64,000 nt of DNA from Hydrangea macrophylla (lineage: Eukaryota > Streptophyta > Magnoliopsida > Cornales > Hydrangeaceae), in assembly GCA_033977485.1 (NCBI GenBank), contig CM066998.1, positions 25,917,501-25,981,500 on the forward strand, written 5' to 3'. The position numbers and the translations under genes were made by a program. Below are positions 35,416 to 46,911 of the stretch, piece by piece; positions within the stretch are counted from its first letter, which is position 1, and each line of letters begins with the position of its first letter. The notes under the pieces are model-generated. The model was not told where the DNA came from, made no database searches, and saw only the letters and a program-made list of their open reading frames with translations.

Positions 35416-36379
35416 TTTTTCTTTTCATTAGAATCCTAGTATATTACTGTTTGGTCATATACTTGCTCTATTGAGGATGACACCTCAGATGTTCAAAGAA
35501 GTATGGCAAGTCCTAGTACAATTTTACCTAGTTTTCATAAGGACCAAATAAAAAGACTTGGACTGAAATTGGTCCAATTTTAGACCTTCCCAAGTGGATC
35601 TATAGCATTAAATGGTGTAGAACACCAATTACTGAATTGCTCATCACATTATAGTGACTACTTAGGAAAGCACTGAGACTTTCCACTTGAACAACACCTT
35701 GCCACTTTGAATAACATATAGATACCAGTAGACCTTACTTAAGAGATGCCAGTAGACCTTATTTGACATGTCTTGGCTACATAAATATATATGTTCTTCT
35801 TGCTTTATGTACTTGTAACTTTTTTTTGTAGCTCTCGTGGATTGGAAAATCTTTGGTGAAGCCTTATTTGTTTCTACGGCTATACACGGACAGGAGTCTC
35901 TCAATCTCTCGGTACATCTCTATCTCTCTCCTAATATATAGTTGCTTTTGTTCTTTAAGGCCTTAGGATAGTGAGACTATGTATTTCAGACAAGCTTTAA
36001 TAAACTAAAGCCTTAGGATAGTGAGGCTATGTATATATCTTACAAGCTTTAATAAACTGGAGCCTTAGGATAGTGAGGCTATGTATATATCATATATGTA
36101 CACACACACACACACACATATATACATATGTATATATAATGTGGCTTTGATTCTTTTCTTTTGCTCATAACTGTTCTTCTTTTTACGTGTAAGTAGGTCT
36201 ATAAAGTGACTTGATTTCTAAGAAAAGAGAGTGTTCTTTTTCATTGAACATGTTTCTCGATGTAATCACCAACATCAATGTTCTATCGTAACTTAGGTCT
36301 TAAGTTGTAGGCTTTATGGGTTGATTGAAATGTGTAGGAAATATAACTTAGGTGTCTTGTTTCATTAACTTGGTGCAGA
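35416..36379 (+). other. Noncoding region upstream of the transposase gene, with 51-bp repeats
   Basis: A ~51-bp unit beginning GCCTTAGGATAGTGAG recurs near 35960, 36011 and 36062. A CA/TA microsatellite follows at about 36095-36140. The segment ends in TTGGTGCAG just before the ATG at 36380, a plausible 3' splice site. Confidence 0.55.
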
Positions 36380-39300
36380 ATGTCACAGTCAATTAACAAA
36401 GAGTGGATGACTGAAAAGAATAGAATAAGTGTGGGTTATTTAAAGGGCGTTCAAGATTTTCTTGATTTTGCAAAGAAACATGATGTTCAAGAGTTGACAA
36501 CATTGCCTTGTCCCTGCATGATTTGTCGAAATGGGAAACGATGGATATATCAAACTGTCAAAAACCATTTGGTTAGGAATGGAATAGATAAGAAGTGTAC
36601 TGTATGGGTTTTACATGGTGAAATTGCATCCAAGAAGTCGATAGAGTGTCTACCAGTAGAACAAGAGGAATATATGGAAGAAGAAAACATGGAGACAAGA
36701 GGCCTTGAGATGGAAAACCTTGTTGATGATTTTTACGGAGTCCATGATGAACATCATTTAGATACCGAGGGCAGTCAGGCAGGAGTTTTTGAAGAACCTT
36801 ATGTCATTAATGATAAGTATAGTGAGTATAAGAGATTAGCAACTGAGAAATTGTACCCTTCATGTGAGGGTCCTGAGACTACTCTCTCTGCAATTATGGA
36901 ATTGTACAATTTAAAGAAGCAATTTGGTTGGTCTGGAAATAGTGTGACGATTCTCTTGTCTGCTTTAAAAAGATGGCTCCCAGAAGGTAACACATTGCCA
37001 AAAAGTATCCACAAATGAAGAGTATGATGAAAGACCTAGGGATGAAGGCCAACTACATTCATGCCTGCGTCAATAATTGTGTCTTATATTGGAAGGAGAA
37101 TGAAGATATGGAGGTATGTCCTCAATGTGGATAACTGAGATATGCAGTGACCACAAAAAAAGGGGGAAGAATTTCTAAAGAACCTAAAAATGTATTAAGA
37201 CATTTCCCTTTAATTCCAAGATTAGTAAGGTTGTATACTATACCATGGATAGCGCACGAAATGACATGGCATGATTGAGCAACCTCTTCATGGGATTATC
37301 AACGACATCCCTCAGATTCGTCCCAATGGAGAATGTTCAAAGCTAAATGGCCAGACTTTGCTAAAGAAAGGTGCAATGTTTGGCTTGCAATAGCAACTGA
37401 TGGGTTTAATCCACGTGGTATTCAGTCTGCTAGTTATAGTTGTTGGCCTGTTATTATTGTTCCTTATAATCTTCCACCTTCCTTGTGCATGAAAAGGGAG
37501 TTTCAAATGTTGTCTTTGTTGATACCTGGGCCTAAGGCAACAGGTCAGGACATTGATGTTTTCCTTCAACCACTAGTAGAGGAGTTGAAACAATTGTGGG
37601 AAGAAGGAGTTCCGGTTTATGATATGCACACAAGGCAACATTTTACATTGAAAGCTATGTTGATGTGGGGGATTCATGATTTCCCTGCATTTGGGAATTT
37701 ATCTGGCTGTGTGATGCATGGATATAAAGCTTGTCCTGTTTGTGGAGACGACACTCATTCCATCCGACTACAACATAGCAACAAGATAGTTTATACAAAC
37801 TATCGTGTTTTCCTTGGCATGAATCATCCTTTTAGGAGTGGTGTGTGTTTGGGTCTTAGGTCAACAGAATATAGACATCCTCCACGCCGTTTAAATGGAG
37901 ATGCGCTTTTGGAAAAGCTAAGTCACATTGAGTATATACCTGGCAAGATCCCAAAAAATTCAAGTAAGAAGAGGAAGACAGGTGATGTGAATATTGACGT
38001 TGCATTATATAAAAGATCTATTTTGTTTGACTTGGAATATTGGTGCTCTCATCAAATTTGACATGTTCTTGATGTGATGCACACTGAGAAGAATGTTGCA
38101 GAACATTTGATAAACACAATCCTTGGTGATAAAACAAAAACAAAGGATACAGTAAATGCAAGATTGGATATGAAGGAGTTGGGCATACATAGTGGCCAGT
38201 GGATGCAAGTAGATGAACACACTGGAAACGGGATAAAACCAAAAGCATCGTTTCTCTTGGATAAAGAAGAGAAAAGACAATTCTGCCAAATTTTGAAAGA
38301 CTTAAAGCTCCCTTCTAGTTTTTCTTCTAACTTGAGCAACATAGTCACTCTTAACCCACCCGGTTTGCATTCAATGAAGTCACATGACTATCACGTCATT
38401 ATGGGATATTTGTTACCTATATTGCTTCAGCATGCATTTCCAAAACACAAGGATTTGCGAAGAGCTATTCAGCAGTTGAGCTTATTCTTTAATATTTAAT
38501 GCTTGAAAGTTTTAATTCGAGAAGACATCCAAAGAGCCAAATACATGGTTGCAGAGGCTTTATGTGTGTTGGAAAAACATTTTCCACCGTCATTTTTTGA
38601 TATCAGTATCCACCTCACTGTTCATCTAGCCGATGAAGCGTTGATTTGTGGACCTACCGGAACGCATTGGATGTATCCTTTTGAACGGTAAGTTTCTCAT
38701 TTCTTCTTCGCATTTCATATATATTGAGAAGAGTTAACAAAGTACCTTATACAACTTTTGTTATCAATACAAACAGGCAAATGGGGGACTTCAAAAATAT
38801 ACCCAGTAATAAACGATATGTTGAAGGATGTAGTTGCTGAATCTGTTAGATATTGCATGGAGTATATGCCAAATCCATTGGATGGAAATCACAAACATAC
38901 TTGTGAAGCCTTTTTAGAGGAGGATGGAGAGTTCTCTGATGAAGGGCCTTTACTTGATGATAAGCCTGTGATGTTGGAACCTGAACAATTTCAACAAATA
39001 CGTCGATGGGTACTATTTCAACTTAACGTCGACGGACTCGAAGAGTACTACAGGTAGATTATTTCACATATATTTATTGAATTTCTCATAAAACTACTCA
39101 TATAAAATTATATAACAAATTACAGGGAGTATAAAGCATTTTTGAAATCTACTTCTCGCGGTAAAGGAAAGGGGATTAAGAGGACATAAGTGGATAAGCA
39201 GACTACTTTCATCCCTTGGTTATACGATAAGGTGTTCCTAAATTTAATGTAGATATTAATATGTCATTATTAGTTAGATCAAGTATTTACTATTTGTTTT

Positions 39301-39916
39301 CATTATACAGTTGGTGATTTGTGGAGAAACGGAGACAAAGGCTATGTTGTGGCGGCTAGTTCAGGGCCCAAAGCACATGGTTAAAACATATAAAAAGTAT
39401 CGTGCCAATGGTTTTGTATTCTCTCCTAAGTATCATGATGATACTGTTGTCACACAAGACAGTGGAGTGTGCATGAAGGCATGGACTAAATTTAGGGCAA
39501 GAAAAAGTGATAAGAATCTTAAGGATGTTTGGACCATGTGGTACGGGGTTATTAAACAGATAATCGAGCTAGATTATACAATTTTTAAGGAAGTAGTATT
39601 TTATTGTGATTGGTTGCGGGTAGAGGACAAGACCAATGGTTGTAAATACTGTCCAGACTCGAACTTGGTGGTGGTAAATTTTGATAAGTTCAAGAGTACC
39701 AGTAATATGTTAGACGAGCCTGCCATTCTAGCTTCACAGGCTAGTCAAGTATTCTATTCGAAAGATCTTAAAAATCCAAATTGGTGGGTGGTTATACATT
39801 CACCGAAGAGACTGACCAAAAACGTTGATGAGTTAGAGATACCAACGATCTTCCAATCTACTCTTGAAGATCAACCTCATTTGGAAGACCTGTTGAAGCA
39901 ATATGGTGATTGTTAG
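36380..39916 (+). pseudogene. CACTA transposase, TNPD type (broken)
   Basis: This is the DDE transposase that cuts and joins CACTA ends. Domains in order: transposase-associated N-terminal domain (about 36401-36620, with LPCPCMICRNGKRW); Transposase_21/tnp2 (about 36830-38060, with LATDGFNP-type IATDGFNPRG, PYNLPPSLCMKREF and SLLIPGPKATGQDID); DUF4218 (38074-38776, with DVMHTEKN, MKSHDYHVIMGYLLP and FPPSFFDISIHLTVHL); DUF4216 (39311-39760, with YKKYRANGFVF and ILASQASQVFYSKDL). Introns are visible at 38688-38776, 39054-39125 and about 39231-39310. Damage: frameshift near 37000, TAA 37132, TGA 37276, TGA 38059 (arginine expected), TAA 38497, frameshift near 38830, TAA 39187. No functional product is expected. 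Confidence 0.93.
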
Positions 39917-40224
39917 CTATTGTCTTGGGATTAATTATTGTTATGTTAAGACAACAATTGTTTTTTCATTAGTAGTTCTTTTACCTCTCATATAATTACT
40001 TCAAGTAACTCGGTTATTTGTTGTATTTGCTTTTAATATACTTGTTTGGGACCTTTTGAACCTTCTTTAATATATTTTTATTTTAGTGTACTCGGTTAAT
40101 GTATTTGTTTGGTATGGTTTTTTTTCTATTAAGTTACAAATGACATGCTCGAGTGTTATATGAATTGCTAACATATCGATCTCAAACTAATGTTATATTT
40201 TGAAATGTTAGGCCATTCGAAATT
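39917..40224 (+). other. Intergenic spacer between the two CACTA genes
   Basis: About 300 bp, A/T-rich. The segment just before 40225 ends in TGTTAG, which could be a splice acceptor for a leader exon of a shared transcript. Confidence 0.4.
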
Positions 40225-41846
40225 ATGTCATCAAGTGCAGGTAATTCAAAAGCTAATCTATCACAACCATCTTCAAATGGTGAAGCTCTAATCGAAAAAT
40301 TGAAAGTGATAGTTCAACCAGATGGGTCTGTTGTGGGTGAAAACTCTAAGTCATGGAATACTCGTACCGGAGATTTTGTGAGAGCTTATATCCCTGTTCA
40401 CTTCTTGGACATCAGACTAGTTCCAAAAAACTTCAAAGACGATGTTTGGAAAGCTTTGATGGTAAATGTTTGTTTTTAGGATATTTATTCAATTATGTTG
40501 TTTGAATTTCAAATCTATGAGATGTTTAATATTATTTTTGTTATGCATAATTATCATAGGGTGAATTTGAGCTTAATGTTCCTGAAGAAAAGGCTCGCCC
40601 TTTGATTGAGAAGTCATGGTCCCAAAAATTTAGGTCACACAAATATGCGTTAAGGACTTGTTTGAGGAAGAATGTCGAGCCAAAGGGTGTTGATCCAGAT
40701 ATATGGAAAAAGTTCTTAGAAAATGAAAGTGACCCAAAAAAGCAACAGTTGAATGCAAAAAATGCTAAAAATCGTTCGAAGCTAGAGTTTTCTCATACTC
40801 TTAGGCGCCGAACCTACGCCCAAAAACAATTTTTACTGGTATATAGTATTTCCTAAACTTATAATATCAAATTCTTATTACCCAACTAATGAAATTTCAA
40901 TGTGTAGGAAAAAGATGAGCCTGGAAAACTAGTTGGACGTGTTGACATGTGGTTGGTGGGACACCAACATAGTAATGGAACTGTATTGGACAGTGCGAAG
41001 AGTAAATATGTGAGTACAAAATACTGATTGTATGATGCCATGAAGTTTAAATACAAATTTTAATGCATTGTCAACTTTTTTGATATTTAAATACTACAGG
41101 ATGAAGTAAAGGCTATAGTTGATGCAAATAAGAGAACAAGATCAGAAAGTTGTAGTGACACTTTTGTAGACATTGACAATGATGAGTTATCCGAGATATT
41201 TGGAAAGGACAAAAAGGGTCGGGTGCATGGCATAGGGTCCCACATCTCTAAAAAGCAACTACTTCATACAGGGGTGGCAAAGGCACTACTCGAACAATAT
41301 GTGAAGGCAAATGCAGAAACTACCACGTTTAAGGATGAGCTCTCTCAAGTTAATACACGACTAGATGATGTCACCAATCTAATACAGGCTATGTATAATA
41401 AACTGTCGAATGGCAAGGAAAGTTCCCCACCAGTGTTAACTCCACAGAGTGAGCTTGGATCCATTTCAACCAATCGTCCTAATCTAGCACAAAATTTGGA
41501 CAACATTTTCGCCTCCTTGGGTAAAGACAAGCCAACTGACACTGAGAATGCACCTAATATTGTATCTCGACCCCCATCTAAGGCCACTTACCCTAATAAT
41601 GTCCCAGTCATCATTTGTGATAAGTTTGGTAAAGATTTATCTAAGGGATATATTGTGTCAGATGCTACAGCCGGATTATGTCAAGGTCGACGTGTTTCCA
41701 ATAGCGAGAAGAAAGTTTATGTTGAGAATGTTCTTGACCCTGAAGTTCGTTTATGGGATGCTCCTCAAGATGGCCATGAGACTTTAGCAGGTTATGTTGG
41801 TGGCGGATTCCTGATTTGGCTCAAGTGTTGGTTGAATAATACTTGA
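40225..41846 (+). CDS. CACTA second gene, TNPA-like / Transposase_24 family, open through four exons
   Basis: Exons are 40225-40461, 40560-40838, 40908-41009 and 41100-41846. All three introns have GT...AG ends (GTAAAT, GTATAT, GTGAGT donors) and all lie in phase 0, giving 79+93+34+248 codons, about 454 residues, with no stop. Exon 2 has SQKFRSHKYALRTCL and KNRSKLEFSHTLRRRTYAQK; exon 3 has EPGKLVGRVDMWLVGH; exon 4 has a heptad-rich segment (KDELSQVNTRLDDVTNLIQA) and ends in DGHETLAGYVGGGF. This layout is that of plant En/Spm second proteins, which bind subterminal repeats and help TNPD. It overlaps nothing and lies 308 bp after TNPD. It is unusual in being open while its partner is ruined. 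Confidence 0.85.
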
Positions 41847-42140
41847 TTTTGGTCATCCTAATTCTTTAATTCTTTTTTAACTTAAGACACGACCGACTAG
41901 TTAGTTTAGCATGTCTAGTATTATGTATTTTTTGTTCTTTATGGATAAATGCTTCTTATGGTTGTTTATGTATATCCGACTTTTATGGTTTGTATGTGTT
42001 ATGACTTTATATGTTTGGTTAGCTAAGTATATTTAAGCTCATGTGGGTTTCCATTTTTGGTTGGTTTATTGAATATTTGCAGCAGCATTTTTGGTTGTTC
42101 TTGGCACAGGTTAAAGCGTATATTGTGAAAATCATTTTTT
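41847..42140 (+). other. 3' untranslated and noncoding sequence after the TNPA-like gene
   Basis: T-rich, with no further gene seen. A CACTA transcript terminator or poly(A) site is likely here but not precisely visible. Confidence 0.4.
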
Positions 42141-42533
42141 CATATTTCAGTATTATTTCTAACGGTTTTAACCGTTACTAATCCAAACATTAGTAACGGT
42201 TATAACCATTGCAAATTCTATTACTAACGGTCAAAAGTGGAATCACAAAAGCGTTACTATTACATTTAGTAACAGTCATAAAGTGTTACTAATATTTAGA
42301 TTTGTAACGGTTAAAACCATTACAATATGCATTACTAACATTCAAAAGTAGTGTTGAATAACCGTTACAATTATATTTAGTAACGGATTTAACCGTTACA
42401 ATAAATAACGTAGTAACGGTTTATAACCGTTACTAAATCAGTTAGTAATATTCCCCACGGGCAATTTACAACAGATACTAATATTTATACTAACGGTAAA
42501 AGACCGTTACAAATCGGTCCAAATGGTGTAGTG
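42141..42533 (+). repeat. Right subterminal repeats and terminus of the CACTA element
   Basis: Dense copies of the same palindrome family as at the left end, including CTAACGGTTTTAACCGTTAC (42161-42180) and GTAACGGTTTATAACCGTTAC split around 42413-42433, then the TIR at 42519-42533. Confidence 0.88.
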
Positions 42534-43296
42534 TAGCCATTGTAGCCTCTCGATCTTCCTCTACATTCGCTCGAATTATAGCAACTTCCATCTCCTTATA
42601 ATATTCTTCTACACTCCTATTACCTTGCCTCAAACTTTGCAACCTGTTATACAACTCCCGATAGTAGTAGCTTGGAATGAACCGCCTCCTCATAATAGTT
42701 TTCATCTCCTCTCATGTCTCTATTGGATGCTCCCTATTTCTCCTCCTATTTAGTACCAATTGATCCCACCAAATAATAGCATAATCGAAAAATTTAATGG
42801 CAGCAAGTTTTACTTTCTTAATCTCGGAGTAATTGTGGCAATCGAATACTAATTCCACCTTCTTCTCCCATACAAGATATGCTTCCGGATCGATCTTTCC
42901 TTGAAACGAAGGAATCTTCATCTTAATACTACCCAAATTATTATCTTCCCGATTCCTAGCTTCTCTAAACCTAACTTCTCTACCCCGACCGCCATATCTC
43001 CTATGATTATCTATTGACTCTCGATCACTTTCTTCATCAAAGTCTTCCCCAAAATACTCCTCATCTTCAACTCTCACTCGCCTTGGTTGAACTCTCTCCC
43101 CTCTTTGTACATTTTGAACATTTTGCTGTTGCCTCTGTGGTGTAGCCTCTTCAACTTTATCCAATCTCTCATGTATCGGTTCCAATTCTGCCCTCATCAT
43201 CCACCTCATCTCCCCCACTAAAGCTTGCATTTGTAGATTCGTAACAACCGGCTGTTGAGCCTCTTCATTTGTGACTCTTCCCTGATTTTGAGCCAT
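42534..43296 (-). pseudogene. Chromovirus gag, N-terminal part
   Basis: On the minus strand from ATG at 43296: an N-terminal region rich in Q and E, then an acidic stretch (EDEEYFGEDFDEESDRESID), then the Retrotrans_gag domain with IKMKIPSFQGKIDPEAYLVW, EKKVELVFDCHNYSEIKKVK and RFIPSYYYRELYNRLQSLRQ. A TGA at about 42709-42711 replaces the tryptophan expected in TWEEMK. The frame then reads to the CACTA right end, and its continuation is at 14979. Gag forms the particle and binds RNA. The sequence type resembles CRM gag. Confidence 0.9.
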
Positions 43297-44089
43297 AATC
43301 CCTGCAAAAATGGATTAGAAATAGAACAGATCCTCACTACACTCCCTCACGTGTTACACTCAAGAATATGATTCACTCGTGTTTACACTCAAAAATCAAG
43401 TCGACTTTTACCCTCTTATGTGCTCACCACTCCTGCCTTTTTTCACTCGTAGTAATTCTCACTCAGTTCTTATGAAACTGATCAAACAATGACCAGAATT
43501 TCTCAGTAACAATCTACACCCAACTAGACCAATCAAATTTGGAAGTTGAAAACACGACTAAAACGAACGCGGATGGCTAGGTCTCTAAAAGCACAAAAAA
43601 AAATGGAATTTTCGGGCAATTTTTTTCACACTATGGAGTAAGGTCTGATTCGGACTCCTTAGACCCCAAATATTGTAAAACAAAAATAAAATTTTAAGCC
43701 GAGTTTTTGTACTCTTTTTTTTCAGCCTACCAATCTCTTCTCTTCTTCTTCTTTGTTTTTTTTTTTTGAATAGTCAAAGAGACTTCACAGTTCAAGTATC
43801 TATTTGAGAAACCCTAATTCCTGAGAAGGAAAAGACCACAATAACAACGATCACGAGAATGAACAGACACGAAGTAACAAGAGAAAATCACAGATTAGAT
43901 TCACAAACCCTAAACACGAAATTCCAGATCATAATCGAACACCTTTTTTTTTATACGGTTCAGAAATGAGAACGAATAAGAAAACGAAAAGAAAAAAAAA
44001 ACATAAACAAAAACGAATAAGAACAGAACCAGAAGAAACGAATAAGAATAGAAAAGAAAAAGATAGGATAAACCTAAGACTAAAACTGT
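43297..44089 (-). other. Chromovirus 5' leader
   Basis: Noncoding leader between PBS and gag ATG, A/C-rich on the plus strand, with poly(T) runs near 43755. No ORF of note. Confidence 0.65.
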
Positions 44090-44101
44090 GCTCTGATACC
44101 A
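44090..44101 (-). promoter_or_regulatory. Primer-binding site for initiator tRNA-Met
   Basis: On the minus strand the sequence is TGGTATCAGAGC, the standard plant PBS complementary to the initiator tRNA-Met 3' end, two bases downstream of the 5' LTR. Confidence 0.93.
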
Positions 44102-44103
44102 AC

Positions 44104-44737
44104 TGATACGAACCCCGCCAACAATGTGACGAAACCCGTAACACGATTAATGCCTCGGACTGTTCTACTGTCAGATTCAAATAGAAAACCGCGACCCAAC
44201 ACCTATAACAGATGCGAACCTTGGTATAAAGGATGAAGACACCACAATCAAGGATGGAAAACTCGATTGATAAGTCCAAGTATGAACGCCACAGAGTAAA
44301 TCTGATAAGTTTGAATAGTTCTTCGAAAAACCAAGGAGAAAACTCTCACAATATTATTAATGATCAAAACTGAATATTACAAATCCTAAACTATTTAAAT
44401 AGCTGAGGCTTACGGTTGCGCCCTATAAGCCTACGAAATATTAAGTCCCAATATAATTCACCCCAAAACTAAAATAAAAACAAACTAACGAATATGAAAA
44501 GTTCCTAAGTTGGCATGCAAGCCTATAATTTATTGTAAAGCTTGAATCATGGACACCCAGTCTTGTGGATCACTAGTATCCTCCTTTGGACCACAAAGAT
44601 TTGTCTCAACCCAAATTTGTTGAACCAACCCATTGAGATTGTCCTTGAACCGTTTTGCTCCCGCCCTTGTAACTGGATCAATTGGCACGTGGTTCGGGTC
44701 TGCATTCCACCTTGTGCTAGCCGCCATGTTCTCATCA
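44104..44737 (-). repeat. 5' LTR of the chromovirus (634 bp)
   Basis: It runs from TGATACGAAC to CTCATCA on the plus strand. It differs from the 3' LTR at about 35 positions by eye. The TSD AGTTC follows at 44738-44742. Confidence 0.93.
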
Positions 44738-45572
44738 AGTTCATCGGCATTGGTAACTAACGCCATCTGAGCCTTGTAAGTCCAGATGTGATCGACCGGC
44801 ACGGGCAACCCGAGCCGTCATAAGAATCAAGGTGAGGTGGCTTGAATTTGCGTGGAATTGGAAATCTTATTATACGAACGATGAAAGGTGACTCAGTTTC
44901 GGTATTGTTGTAATCGCGACCTGGCTTGCGACTCAAATTGTTGATCTATCTCTACAGGTCATGGATGCGGGCCTCGACATTGTCCCGATCGGCATTCTAT
45001 TCTGTTTCTGTGCGGTAGGTCGGGTTGGACAAAGAAGCCTTCTCTTCGAAGTGTGTTGTCCTTAGGGAAAGTGCACGACTTTGACTCCGGTTATTCGTAT
45101 GCCTAAGGTCACCCTGGCTCCTGGCTGGGCCACCCTAGGCTAATTCCTAGGTCGTTTGCCTTTGCCCCTCCCTTCTGGCAGCACGTCTATCATTGATGAT
45201 TTCTCTGGCATCCCCCGCTCGGCTTGGGTTGGCCCGGGCACGTTGCCGGGTTCACTTGGGGCCACGGCTACGCTCATCGTTCCCGGGTTGCCCCAAAGCC
45301 GAGGGGGATACTGGGGCAGTATGGGCACAGCGTCGAGTCCGTACGGGCACCCGATTACGTGCATTGTTCTCGAGCTGATCCTCGGTTTGAGGGGGCTTAT
45401 TTTGTCAGGCCAGCAGTGCTTCGATTTGTTGCTGAGCTTAACGCTAGCCCTCCAGGAGTTGCGTAAGAGCCGCGGTGATCTGCTCTAAGGTCATGGAGGC
45501 CGCCTGTTTCCCGGCCTGCGAATCTGCCTGACCTGTTGCGGCAGCAGTCTTCTTACCCTTCTTCGAAGGCAT
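44738..45572 (-). pseudogene. Gag of the minus-strand Tat-type element, 5' part
   Basis: It starts with ATG at 45572 (MPSKKGKKTAAATG, then MTLEQITAALTQLLEG), soon followed by a stop. Further on, remnants RFPIPRKFKPPHLDSYDGS and VDHIWTYKAQMALVTNADEL are in different frames, with an indel near 44810. It joins the fragment at 9960-10559 once the chromovirus is removed. Several stops and indels show it is older and more decayed than the elements inserted into it. Confidence 0.8.
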
Positions 45573-45618
45573 GGTGATCAGTCAAAAGATTTGTTTATCT
45601 TAAGAAATCTGTCGAATT

Positions 45619-45634
45619 CCCACAGACGGCGCCA
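45619..45634 (-). promoter_or_regulatory. Primer-binding site of the minus-strand Tat-type element
   Basis: On the minus strand TGGCGCCGTCTGTGGG lies three bases after the LTR end and about 45 bases before gag. This PBS type is common in plant Tat-lineage gypsy elements. Which tRNA primes is not certain from memory. Confidence 0.75.
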
Positions 45635-45637
45635 AAC

Positions 45638-46157
45638 TGATGATGCCTAAATTTGGTTAAGAGAGAATAAGAAGATGATAAGAGAATTTGTATGTGGTTC
45701 GACTCTGTTAATGAAGGAACCTACGTCCATGTGGTGTGTCAAAGCACTTGCACCATGGAATTAATTAGTCGGGGGTCTTTAGTGAACCAACAATGGGGGT
45801 GGAGCTACCAGAGACCGGCCAGGTAAGCGTGTATGAGAGTATAGGAATGCAATTCTGTGAGATCAGGGTGTCGTCCCCCCTAAAAGGAGTGAGTGGTCTC
45901 TTTTATAGATACAAGAGACCATTTGTACAAGGTAAGTAATCTGTTTAAGTAATACAATCTGGTAGGGATTGATTAGCACAAATCATGGGAGTTCCCTAAC
46001 CGGATTAGGAAACATTCTCCTCTTTCCATTAGACTTCTAGCTTGTATAGAAAACTGTCTTGATTATACTGGAGCACGTCATGGGTAGCGGTTAGGCTGCA
46101 CCTGTGACAAACCGAACCCGTACTGCATTCCCGGTCTGTTGGTCGGAAACGGATGAC
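45638..46157 (-). repeat. 5' LTR of the minus-strand Tat-type element (outer end uncertain)
   Basis: On the plus strand it starts TGATGATGCC next to the PBS. A minus-strand TATA box (TATAAAAGAG, about 45899-45908) lies inside. The right end is not clearly marked; GGATGACA at about 46150-46157 is the best candidate. The partner LTR is outside the window. Confidence 0.55.
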
Positions 46158-46911
46158 ATGAGTCGAACCACTCGTGTTAAATAGAGATAAAGCTTTTGCC
46201 TTTGCTAGATGTTTAGGAGGATTATATCCTGAATATGAGACCGTGGTGGATATTATCGCAGGGTATATTCACAACACATACCCTTGGAAGATTCATCTAA
46301 GTAGGAACCGTAGTGAGGTCACGACCGTCGGGATTTGGTTATCCTCTAAAACTCCCATGATAATCAAGAATGTGCACATGGTCATAAATAACACAAACCC
46401 AAACCATGAGTTTTACATCGATGTTATGTCTGTGACTTGTAGAAGTCTGGCTCAAATGGTCTAGTTCAAAGTATAGTTCACTATGATCCTTCCAGATAGA
46501 GACAGTTAACACTAAGTGAGGTTCAAGTCCGAAAGGAACCTACACTCATTACATAGTATTACGTACGTTGATTAGAGTTTTTATATACATATTTTGTTTC
46601 TAATGAATTTTAGTTTTCTTATTTTATTTTTATTCAAAGTGGGGATTGTTGTAATTTTAATAAAAATAAAAATACGTGTATTCGTACAATTTATGGGTTG
46701 TTAAGATGGAGTAATATTAAAGACCCTTAATTAATCCCCTATTATTGATTTTGTCAGTTGCAAATACTTATACAACATTATTGAGTCTTTATATCCATGT
46801 GGGTTACGAAATGACACAACGGCTACGTAGACTACTAGATATGTACATTCCGTGCTCACAATGGCTTGAGTGAGAAGTATGTAGAGAAATAAGTATACTT
46901 CATTAAATATC
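46158..46911 (+). other. Unassigned sequence with a copia-like polypurine/LTR edge
   Basis: A 96-codon ORF at 46174-46464 has no recognisable motif. At 46636-46655 AAAGTGGGGAT is followed by TGTTGTAATT, the arrangement of a copia polypurine tract and 3' LTR start. I cannot find the other LTR or a clear end, so this stays a hint. Confidence 0.3.

Larger units (their letters stand above)
14980..42533 (+). mobile_element. 27.55-kb CACTA (En/Spm) transposon carrying a satellite-like array
   Basis: The left end CACTACACCATTTGG (14980-14994) and right end CCAAATGGTGTAGTG (42519-42533) are perfect inverse complements. The 3-bp target duplication TAG lies at 14977-14979 and 42534-42536, exactly as CACTA elements create. 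The element splits the chromovirus gag. Its content from left to right is subterminal palindromes, about 82 copies of a ~178-bp repeat, MITE insertions, a broken TNPD gene, an open TNPA-type gene and right subterminal palindromes. Typical CACTA elements are well below this size; the array and secondary insertions account for the excess. Confidence 0.96.
10565..44737 (-). mobile_element. CRM-like chromovirus (Ty3/gypsy), interrupted by a CACTA transposon
   Basis: Two similar LTRs (10565-11197 and 44104-44737) bound it. It is flanked by a perfect 5-bp target duplication, AGTTC, at 10560-10564 and 44738-44742. On the minus strand the order is 5' LTR, tRNA-Met PBS, gag, protease, RT, RNase H, integrase, polypurine tract, 3' LTR. 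Without the CACTA insertion and its TSD copy the element is about 6.6 kb, normal for chromoviruses. By eye the LTRs differ at roughly 35 positions, mostly transitions. The gag type and an integrase that reads into the LTR point to the CRM clade. Confidence 0.92.

Noticed and set aside
44542..45488. Plus-strand ORFs over the Tat gag fragment and chromovirus LTR
   Set aside because: They are antisense shadows of minus-strand gag and LTR sequence.
46174..46464. 96-codon ORF right of the Tat-type LTR
   Set aside because: No recognisable domain, not continued in any frame, and uncertain context. Kept only as unassigned sequence.
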